Below, piece by piece: positions 23,528 to 29,130 of a DNA stretch of 29,130 nucleotides (position 1 is the stretch's first letter; each line of letters starts with the position of its first letter). Source of the stretch: Gemmatimonadota bacterium (GTDB lineage Bacteria; Gemmatimonadota; Gemmatimonadetes; Gemmatimonadales; GWC2-71-9); the NCBI GenBank assembly GCA_017889745.1, contig JAGGAG010000006.1, positions 1 through 29,130 of the forward strand. Reading direction: 5' to 3'. Under the pieces are notes generated by a model. It saw nothing but the letters and a program-made list of their open reading frames with translations, was not told the origin of the DNA and ran no database searches. The position numbers and the translations under genes were made by a program.

Positions 23528-25132
23528 TCAGTTCTTCGACGGGACCCGGCTCATGGCATACTCTGCCAGCGCGGTAATCGTGAGGCTCGGATTGACGCCA
23601 GGGTTGCCCGGCATGATGGAGCCGTCGACGACGTGGAGTCCGGGATATCCGTGGACCTGGCAATTGAAGTCGATCACGCCTTCGTTCGCATCCGTTCCGA
23701 ACCCGCACCCTCCGAGGATGTGTGCCGTCATGGGTATGTCGAACAATCCCTCATTGATGGAGCCCATCGGGATGCCGCCGGTGCGACTCGCAAAGGCGCG
23801 GGTGACCTGGTGGCCGACCTCGATCCCGCCGGGAATCGTCCGCTCCTGGTCCGGCTCGGAGACCAGCCCGCGCCGGAAGAACGTCATGAGACTGCGCCCG
23901 AGGTGGAGCCGGATGCGGTTGTCCTCCGTCTGCATGACCAGGATGATCGTCGTGCGCTGGGCCCACCCGGGCAGGACGTGGGTACGGAGGAAGTCCCCGG
24001 GCCGGGACAGGATGTCGGCCGCCGAGCGGAGCAGGCGGCTGAACAGGCCCCCCGAGTCGATCATCGGGCCGCCGAGGAAGCGCATCGCGGAAGACCCCGC
24101 GGGATACCGGACGGGCTCGATGGTGGTGACCGCGTCGGCCTGGAAGATGGAGGTGATGGCGATTCCGGTGGAATAGTCGGTGTCGGCGGTGCGACACACA
24201 CTGCCGAGGAGTGCCTCGCTGTTGGTGCGCACCATCTCCCCGAGCCGTATCGAGAGGGCGGGCAGGGAGCGGGTGACGTCGCGGCACCGGAAGAGCAGGC
24301 GCAGCGTGCCGAGCGTCCCCGCCGAGACGATCACGTTCCGGGCGCGGATGCGGCTGACTTGGGCAGGCCATCCTCCGGCTTGACGGACCTGCACCTCGTA
24401 GCGTGCCGCGTCAGCCTGATCGGCCGCGAGCGGTCGGATGTCGCGCACCTCCGAGTCGGCGCGGATCTCCGCACCGCGCCGCTCGGCGAACCAGAGGTAG
24501 TTCTTGACCAGTGTGTTCTTGGCGTTGTGGCGGCAGCCGACCATGCATCCCCCGCAGTGGATGCAGCCGCTGCGCGGTGGACCTTCGCCGCCGAAGTAGG
24601 GATCGGGTACCTCGCGGCCCTCCTCTCCCGGGGTGCCGAAGAAGGTTCCCACCGGGACAGGCCGGAAGGTCTCCGCCTGGCCCATCTCCGTCGCGATGCC
24701 CTGGAGGACGAAATCCGCCGGCCCCAGCCGCGGATTGACCGCCACTCCCAGCATCCGGCGCGCGGTGGCGTAGTGGGGACGGAGGACGGTGCCCCACTCC
24801 ACCGGGGTGCGCCACGCCGCCGTCTGGAACGCGGCCTCTTCGGGCTCCATCAGGACGTTGGCATAGCCCAGGCTGCCGCCGCCCACTCCTGCGCCGTGCA
24901 GAACGAAGACGTCGCGGAATGGGCTGATCTGCAGGATCCCGCGGCACCCAAGCGCCGGGGCCCACAGATAGCGGCGCAGGTTCCAGGTGGACCGGGGGAA
25001 GTCCTCGTCCCGGTACCGGCGACCGCGCTCCAGGACGAGGACGCGATAGCCCTTCTCCGCGAGCCGGAGCGCGGAGACACTGCCCCCGAAACCCGAACCG
25101 ATGATGACGTAGTCGAATGCATCCGTGGTCAT
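23528..25132 (-). CDS. GMC-family oxidoreductase, cholesterol-oxidase (ChoD) type
   Basis: The 534-residue flavoenzyme has an N-terminal FAD-binding loop (VIIGSGFGGSVSALRLAE, then VLVLERG), the second FAD motif HGAGVGGGSLGYANVL and a C-terminal VVDGSIMPGNPGVNPSLTITALAE containing the family Asn. HILGGCGFGTD supplies the likely active-site His. A cysteine cluster, CIHCGGCMVGC (Cys190, 193, 196, 200), is followed by RHNAKNTL, as in mycobacterial ChoD-like proteins. Such enzymes oxidise sterol-like or other hydrophobic alcohols, but the substrate here is unknown. Two hydrophobic-amphipathic stretches around 380-420 may touch the membrane. The ATG at 25132 gives a start just before the FAD loop. 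It is 19 bp after the alpha/beta hydrolase gene, hence likely in one transcript with it. Confidence 0.88.
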   Translation of the reverse strand: MTTDAFDYVIIGSGFGGSVSALRLAEKGYRVLVLERGRRYRDEDFPRSTWNLRRYLWAPALGCRGILQISPFRDVFVLHGAGVGGGSLGYANVLMEPEEAAFQTAAWRTPVEWGTVLRPHYATARRMLGVAVNPRLGPADFVLQGIATEMGQAETFRPVPVGTFFGTPGEEGREVPDPYFGGEGPPRSGCIHCGGCMVGCRHNAKNTLVKNYLWFAERRGAEIRADSEVRDIRPLAADQADAARYEVQVRQAGGWPAQVSRIRARNVIVSAGTLGTLRLLFRCRDVTRSLPALSIRLGEMVRTNSEALLGSVCRTADTDYSTGIAITSIFQADAVTTIEPVRYPAGSSAMRFLGGPMIDSGGLFSRLLRSAADILSRPGDFLRTHVLPGWAQRTTIILVMQTEDNRIRLHLGRSLMTFFRRGLVSEPDQERTIPGGIEVGHQVTRAFASRTGGIPMGSINEGLFDIPMTAHILGGCGFGTDANEGVIDFNCQVHGYPGLHVVDGSIMPGNPGVNPSLTITALAEYAMSRVPSKN

Positions 25133-25151
25133 GACAGGAATCCCGGCGGGT

Positions 25152-26084
25152 TCAGGCCCGCTTGCTCGCACTCCGTGCGCCGACCTGCTTCAGGAACAGC
25201 CGGATGAGCTTCACCGTTTCCCCTGGGCGCTCGATCGGCAGGCCGTGCCCGACCCCCGGCAGGATGGCAAGCTCGGCGCCGGGGATCTTCTCGGACAACA
25301 CGACCGAGTGGCGGGAGGAGAGGTGCCAGTCGCGGTGTCCGGCCAGTACCAGTGTTGGCGTGGTGATCGAACCCAGCCGGTCTTCGAGCGAGGGTCGGCT
25401 GCCCACCGCGTGCACCGCCTGGACCAGCGCCTTGCGGCTCATCGCCTCGACCTGGTCGGTCCACTTCTCCACGACATCGGGTGCGGTGCGTCGGAAATCC
25501 GCGGTGAACACCCCGTAGGCCGCCTGAAAGGCGAGCCAGCGGGGCGCGCCGGTCATGGCGACGGCACCGGCCAGCGCCTCGAGTTCACGGCGACGCATCC
25601 AGGGCTCAGCGCTCCCGCTGGTGGACATCAGGATGAGCGCGGACAGCCGCTCGGGGTGCTTGAGCGCGAAATGCACGGCAGCCATCCCACCCATGCTGTA
25701 ACCGCCAAGGATCACACGGTCGATGCGGAGGGCGTCGAGGATCCGGAGGTAGTCCTCGGCGACATCGACCACCGACCAGGGCAGGCGTGGCACGCCACTC
25801 TTGCCGTGGCCCCGGAGGTCGGGGGTGACGACCCGGTGCGTGGTCGAGAGCTCCGCCACCATCGAATCGAACATATGGCCGGCGCACCACATCCCGTGCG
25901 CCAGCAGGAACGCTTCCCCCTCACCCTCGTCCCGGACGTACAGGCGGGCGGGCCCAATCCGGATGCGCTGTTCCAGGGTGGTGCCTTCGAGGTGGCTCGC
26001 GGAACCGGCGGTCTTGCTTCGTCCGCCGCCTTTCGAGGTCGAGGCAGCTTCCCCACGGCCGTCGGAGTCGCGGTCGCGGGGCAT
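25152..26084 (-). CDS. Alpha/beta-fold hydrolase
   Basis: The 310-residue protein has a full alpha/beta hydrolase site: oxyanion-loop HGMWCAG (63-69), nucleophile Ser130 in GYSMGG, Asp252 in GHRDWH and His280 in GVGHGLP. The lid region is around 155-230. It should hydrolyse an ester, lactone or similar bond; the substrate cannot be read from sequence. The first 35 residues are charged, Gly/Ser-rich and probably disordered. The ATG at 26084 is chosen because a 25-codon upstream reading frame (from 26161) ends in TGATG on it, suggesting coupling; a TTG at 26144 would add 20 Cys/His/Gly-rich residues. The GMC oxidoreductase gene follows 19 bp downstream, so the pair may act on the same hydrophobic compound. 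Confidence 0.85.
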   Translation of the reverse strand: MPRDRDSDGRGEAASTSKGGGRSKTAGSASHLEGTTLEQRIRIGPARLYVRDEGEGEAFLLAHGMWCAGHMFDSMVAELSTTHRVVTPDLRGHGKSGVPRLPWSVVDVAEDYLRILDALRIDRVILGGYSMGGMAAVHFALKHPERLSALILMSTSGSAEPWMRRRELEALAGAVAMTGAPRWLAFQAAYGVFTADFRRTAPDVVEKWTDQVEAMSRKALVQAVHAVGSRPSLEDRLGSITTPTLVLAGHRDWHLSSRHSVVLSEKIPGAELAILPGVGHGLPIERPGETVKLIRLFLKQVGARSASKRA

Positions 26085-26186
26085 CAGGATTCCGCCGCGG
26101 CCGGGGCGGCCGGAGTGACCCACGCAGTGACAACAGCCAGGCAATTGGGTTCGATGGGCATGAGGTCCAGTCTGGGCCGGTCTGAT

Positions 26187-26201
26187 GTTGCGAGCCGCAA
26201 C
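26187..26201. promoter_or_regulatory. Palindromic site upstream of the hydrolase gene
   Basis: GTTGCG-AGC-CGCAAC is a perfect 6-3-6 inverted repeat in the gap before the hydrolase. On the minus strand it overlaps a possible -10 box TAGGTT (26204-26199), and the palindrome ACACGTGT lies next to it at 26205-26212. An autorepressed or effector-controlled promoter would look like this, but no -35 is evident. Confidence 0.4.
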
Positions 26202-26241
26202 CTAACACGTGTGGGGCAGGTCGGCCGTCTCGGGACCGCCA

Positions 26242-26757
26242 TCAGGCACCGCGCCGGCCCGGCTCCCGATCCCGCAGGAGATAGGCCATGGCCGGGAGCC
26301 CAAGCTGCCGGCGAAGGAGGGCAAGTTGCCCGATATGGTAGCTCTCGTGCTGCACCAGGAAGGCGAGGCTACCGAGCATGGTGCCGTCGCTCCCTGGAAA
26401 GGCTCCGCCCGGTTGCGTCAGGAACGTGGCGTCGAGTCGCTCGACCCTGACGGCCAGGTGCGCGGACACCGCCTCCCAGGCCGCGACCAGCTCCGCCATC
26501 CGGGGAAGCGGACCGGCTTCATCGAGGGAGCGCGCCCTCGCGACCGCCTGCGGAATCGGGCTCGGCAGCGGAGCCTCGAGCACGCTGGCGGTGTAGTGCC
26601 GCGTATCAACGAGGTGGGTGGCCAGGAAGGCGATGCTGTTGGCCCGCTCGGTTACGCGCCTCACGGCGATGGCGTCATCGACCCCATCGACGCAATTCAG
26701 GAATAGCTCGGTATTCAGCCGCAGGATCAGTGCGAGTGGGGTGAGTGGGGCGTACAT
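26242..26757 (-). CDS. DinB-like metal-binding protein (first of the tandem by position)
   Basis: The 171-residue protein has the DinB-like four-helix fold pattern: an N-terminal helix, FLATHLVDTRHYTASVL with His48, and the C-terminal HESYHIGQLALLRRQLG with His137 and His141. These three histidines form the usual metal site. The family includes thiol transferases (bacillithiol and mycothiol types) and many uncharacterised members. Glu138 and Tyr140 in HESYH are typical of the PF12867 branch. It begins 12 bp after the second DinB-like gene, which is transcribed first, so the two form a pair. Substrate and thiol partner are unknown. Confidence 0.8.
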   Translation of the reverse strand: MYAPLTPLALILRLNTELFLNCVDGVDDAIAVRRVTERANSIAFLATHLVDTRHYTASVLEAPLPSPIPQAVARARSLDEAGPLPRMAELVAAWEAVSAHLAVRVERLDATFLTQPGGAFPGSDGTMLGSLAFLVQHESYHIGQLALLRRQLGLPAMAYLLRDREPGRRGA

Positions 26758-26769
26758 GACGCTCTTCGG

Positions 26770-27309
26770 TTACGACGCGCTACGCACCGAGCGCTCGATC
26801 TGCCTCACGTGCCGGTCCGAGTGGTGCGCCAGCATCAGCAGCCACTGGTAGCTGTCCAATGGCCCATAGGCGGGATGCGGAAAGGTGTGCTCGCGGAGCG
26901 GGTCATTGGTCGTGCGTACGTACTCCACCGTACGGGCCCGACGCTCCAGGAACGCCGCGCCCGCCGCCGCGCCGCTGGAGAAGCTCCGCCTGGGCTGCAA
27001 GGCTGCCACCGCGGAGCCATGCCACGCGTCGTCCTGCATGCTCGCGACGATCTCGGCATCCTGCTCCCGCACTTGCGCTTCATCGCGCCTGGGGCCGGGT
27101 TCGCTCAGGGCCTTCCGTGCCAGCCTCGGCATCACTTCCTCGCTGAGGGCCAGGTGCTCGGCCAGGTCGGCCGCGCTCCACTTGCCCGGCGCGGGCCGGT
27201 GATTCCACTGGGTATCGGTCAGGGTCAGGGTCGCGGCCCGGAAACGGTCGCCACTGGCGGTCAGGACGTCGAGCAGTTGCTGGCGATCCGGCGGGGTGAT
27301 GGCGGTCAT
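26770..27309 (-). CDS. DinB-like metal-binding protein (transcribed first)
   Basis: The 179-residue protein has DinB_2-type motifs: WSAADLAEHLALSEEVMPR with His52 and WLLMLAHHSDRHVRQIER with His162 or His163 and His167. The PAPGKWSAADLAEHL opening of the second helix is characteristic of PF12867. It shares little detailed sequence with its neighbour, so they are not a recent duplication. The ATG at 27309 is chosen because it starts just before the first helix and because TAAATT stands 8 nt upstream, as expected for a leaderless message; no Shine-Dalgarno is seen. A longer in-frame extension would run into the divergent M20 gene's start region. Confidence 0.8.
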   Translation of the reverse strand: MTAITPPDRQQLLDVLTASGDRFRAATLTLTDTQWNHRPAPGKWSAADLAEHLALSEEVMPRLARKALSEPGPRRDEAQVREQDAEIVASMQDDAWHGSAVAALQPRRSFSSGAAAGAAFLERRARTVEYVRTTNDPLREHTFPHPAYGPLDSYQWLLMLAHHSDRHVRQIERSVRSAS

Positions 27310-27317
27310 GGGCAGGG

Positions 27318-27350
27318 AATTTAGCATGCCGGATTGGGCGCCCCTATATT
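27318..27350. promoter_or_regulatory. Overlapping divergent promoters of the DinB pair and the M20 gene
   Basis: On the plus strand TTAGCA (27321-27326), an 18-nt spacer and TATATT (27345-27350) would start a message near 27357, about 35 nt before the M20 ATG. On the minus strand TAAATT (27323-27318) lies 8 nt before the DinB ATG at 27309, without a convincing -35. The plus -35 and the minus -10 overlap. Confidence 0.45.
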
Positions 27351-27391
27351 CCACGTCCCTGAACCACCCGCTCCTCTTTCCGGTCACGTCC

Positions 27392-28810
27392 ATGGATTCC
27401 TCCTTCGTCGCGCGTGAGCAGGATCGCATGCTCCGCGAGCTCACCGGGTTCCTCCGCATTCCGAGCGTCAGCACCTATCCCGACCGCGCCGGCGACTGCC
27501 GTCGCGCCGCCGAGTGGCTCTGCGATCACCTGACGGCGCTCGGTTGCCCCACCGTGCAGATGATCGAGGGACCGGGGCATCCGGTGGTGTGGGCCGAAAG
27601 CCCGCACGTCGAGGGCCGGCCGACCCTGCTCATCTACGGGCACTATGACGTGCAGCCGCCTGAGCCGCTGGAAGAATGGACCTCGCCCGCTTTCGAGCCG
27701 TCCATTCGCGACGGCAAGCTCTACGCCCGCGGCGCCTGCGACGACAAGGGACAGGTCTACTGCCTGCTCAAGGCCTACGAGGCGGTCTGTGACGCCAGCG
27801 GCAACCCCCCGCTCAACGTGCACTTCATCTTCGAGGGTGAGGAAGAGTGCGGCGGCCACGTCATCTACGACCTCCTGCACGCGCGCCCGGAACTCACCGC
27901 GGCCGACGCGGTGCTGGTGTGTGACATGTCGTACTACGCGCCGGGCTGGCCCGCGGTGTATACCGCGCTGCGCGGCCTGTGCTACGCCGAGATTTCCGTC
28001 CGCACGCTGCAGCGCGACCTGCACTCGGGCACCTACGGCGGTGTGGCGCCAAACGCGCTGGAAACGCTCGTCCGGATTCTCTCCGGGCTCAAGGACGCCG
28101 CTGGCGAGATCCAGATCCCCAAGCTGTACAGGGCGGTGAAGGCCCCGTCGAAGGCCGAGCTCAAGGGCTGGAAGAAGCTGCCGTTCGACGAGGACGAATA
28201 TCTGGAGCGCGAGGTGACGGGAAAGGCGCTGACCGGGCTCAAGGGCTACTCGGTGCCCGAGCGGACCTGGGCCCTGCCGACCCTCGAGATCCACGGCATC
28301 CGCGGCGGCTTTGTGGGAGACGGCGCCAAGACCGTGATCCCGGCCCATGCCGTGGCCAAGGTGAGTCTGCGCCTGGTGCCCGGCCTCGAACGCGACAAGG
28401 TGGCCAAGTGGCTGCAGAAGGCGGTGGCGAAGCTCGCGCCCAGGTGGGCCGATGTGGAGGTCACCATGCTCCACGGCGGGGACCCGGTCGAGGTCGATAC
28501 CAGTCACCCGGCGTTTGCGGTGCTGGACGAGGCCTTCGAGGAAGTGACGGGGCGGCGGGCCGTGCATGTCAGGGCCGGAGGCTCGATCCCGATCGTGCCT
28601 GAACTCGGGTTGGCGGGGGCCCCGGTCATCCTCACCGGGATCGGCCTGCCCGACGATGGCCTGCATTCACCCAACGAGAAGCTCGACCTCGATCAGCTCT
28701 GGAGCGGCATCCAGATCTTCGGGCGGTTCCTGGAGCTGTTTGCCGAGAAGGGTGGGGCGGTGGAGGAGAGCGAGGAAGAGGAACTGGAGGAGGCGGACGC
28801 GGCGAGCTAG
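27392..28810 (+). CDS. M20-family metallopeptidase (dipeptidase)
   Basis: The 472-residue peptidase has the di-zinc site of family M20: His84 and Asp86 in YGHYDVQPP, bridging Asp117 in ARGACDDKG, Glu150-Glu151 in FEGEEECGG, Asp178 in VCDMSYY and the late His in GLHSPNEK. RDLHSGTYGG marks the dimerisation domain. The GHYDVQPPEPLEEWTSPAFEP stretch is typical of the CNDP/carnosinase-like dipeptidase branch. It probably removes residues from small peptides in the cytoplasm, since no signal peptide follows the chosen start. The ATG at 27392 is used because the conserved region begins at once; upstream in-frame ATGs lie before the predicted transcription start. There is no clear Shine-Dalgarno. A short acidic tail (EESEEEELEEAD) ends the protein. 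Confidence 0.92.
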   Translation: MDSSFVAREQDRMLRELTGFLRIPSVSTYPDRAGDCRRAAEWLCDHLTALGCPTVQMIEGPGHPVVWAESPHVEGRPTLLIYGHYDVQPPEPLEEWTSPAFEPSIRDGKLYARGACDDKGQVYCLLKAYEAVCDASGNPPLNVHFIFEGEEECGGHVIYDLLHARPELTAADAVLVCDMSYYAPGWPAVYTALRGLCYAEISVRTLQRDLHSGTYGGVAPNALETLVRILSGLKDAAGEIQIPKLYRAVKAPSKAELKGWKKLPFDEDEYLEREVTGKALTGLKGYSVPERTWALPTLEIHGIRGGFVGDGAKTVIPAHAVAKVSLRLVPGLERDKVAKWLQKAVAKLAPRWADVEVTMLHGGDPVEVDTSHPAFAVLDEAFEEVTGRRAVHVRAGGSIPIVPELGLAGAPVILTGIGLPDDGLHSPNEKLDLDQLWSGIQIFGRFLELFAEKGGAVEESEEEELEEADAAS

Positions 28811-29130
28811 GCGTCCGCTGACGGCTCTTTCCGGGGCTGTCCCAGGAACTGTGACTCCGTGCGCGCGTGCAGCTCGTCCACGCCGATGAGCGCGCGCACC
28901 GAGGCGATGACGCCTGCCGCTACATCGTCGGCCCAGTAGGGATCGGGCCGATCGCCCGCCGGAAGTTCCCGCGCGCACCCTTCCAGGTACTGGATCGCGG
29001 TGGTCACCCAGTCGGTCTGAGCAGTCGCCACGATGGCCCAGGAGCCGGTGGCGCGCAGTTCGAGTTCCTCCAGGGCCTTCAGGTTGGCCTCGATCCCCGT
29101 CGTGACCGGCGCGGCCCGGAGCCGGGCCGC
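28807..29130 (-). CDS. Uncharacterised protein, start beyond the window
   Basis: The frame is open from the window end to a stop at 28807-28809, giving at least 107 residues; a GTG at 29031 is only an internal option because conserved-looking sequence (TGIEANLKALEELELRA) continues upstream of it. The visible part is soluble, mixed-charge and probably helical, with WVTTAIQYLEGCARELP and GVIASVRALIGVDELHA. I do not recognise the family. Its stop shares the bases CTAG with the stop of the converging M20 gene, a 3-bp tail-to-tail overlap with no terminator between them. Confidence 0.6.
   Translation of the reverse strand, partial: AARLRAAPVTTGIEANLKALEELELRATGSWAIVATAQTDWVTTAIQYLEGCARELPAGDRPDPYWADDVAAGVIASVRALIGVDELHARTESQFLGQPRKEPSADA

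Noticed and set aside
26242..27309. Recent gene duplication of DinB-like genes
   Set aside because: The two proteins share only the fold and metal-site histidines; their sequences differ too much for a recent copy.
1..29130. Mobile elements, CRISPR arrays, tRNA or rRNA genes
   Set aside because: No transposase, integrase or phage gene, no regular short repeats and no tRNA-like or rRNA-like segment was seen on either strand; gene order and composition look uniformly chromosomal.

Overview
The window is GC-rich, gene-dense chromosome with short or overlapping gene junctions and no rRNA, tRNA, CRISPR array, insertion sequence or phage gene that I can see. A member of Gemmatimonadota, or a close relative in the FCB (Fibrobacterota-Chlorobiota-Bacteroidota) superphylum, fits best. 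The reasons are signal peptides ending in LAAQ, TAnnTT-type -10 boxes resembling the Bacteroidetes element, leaderless starts, and the gene content (a RicT/PSP1 protein, paired Get3-like ATPases, a ChoD-like GMC oxidoreductase). This assignment is inference; no marker gene settles it.

Layout. (1) 1-3498, envelope genes: a minus-strand pair (a lipoprotein and the start of an exported protein) diverges from a plus-strand operon of a TPM-domain protein, a degenerate nucleotidyltransferase, LemA and a second lipoprotein. A strong hairpin terminator follows at 3522-3550. (2) 3568-12457, minus strand: hisIE-dnaE-accA-ricT-metG are joined by gaps of 3 bp or less or by overlaps, and look like one housekeeping operon; a membrane-anchored M23 peptidase with its own promoter lies downstream. 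(3) 12522-16699, plus strand: a PF10023-type aminopeptidase and two ArsA/Get3-like ATPases resembling mycobacterial BagA and BagB, then PhaR and a phasin-like granule protein, closed by hairpins. (4) 16813-26084, minus strand: a lipid/isoprenoid cluster of PlsC-like acyltransferase, AarF/UbiB kinase, a divergent HMG-CoA reductase with an extra N-terminal domain, acyl-CoA synthetase, ChoD-like GMC oxidoreductase and alpha/beta hydrolase. (5) 26242-27309, minus strand: two tandem DinB-like proteins, diverging from an M20 dipeptidase (27392-28810), which converges on a gene cut by the window end.

How they may work together. Region 2 couples replication (DnaE), fatty-acid initiation (AccA), RNA processing (RicT), tRNA charging (MetRS) and histidine synthesis under what looks like one leaderless promoter. 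Regions 3 and 4 concern hydrophobic cargo: possible chaperone ATPases next to granule-coat proteins, then acyl transfer, acyl activation, isoprenoid and sterol-like oxidation functions. The most notable points are the repeated leaderless promoter architecture (starts at 863, 12457, 12522, probably 27309), the mirror-image hisIE/aminopeptidase promoter, the Get3-like pair beside PhaR and phasin, and the unusual HMG-CoA reductase.
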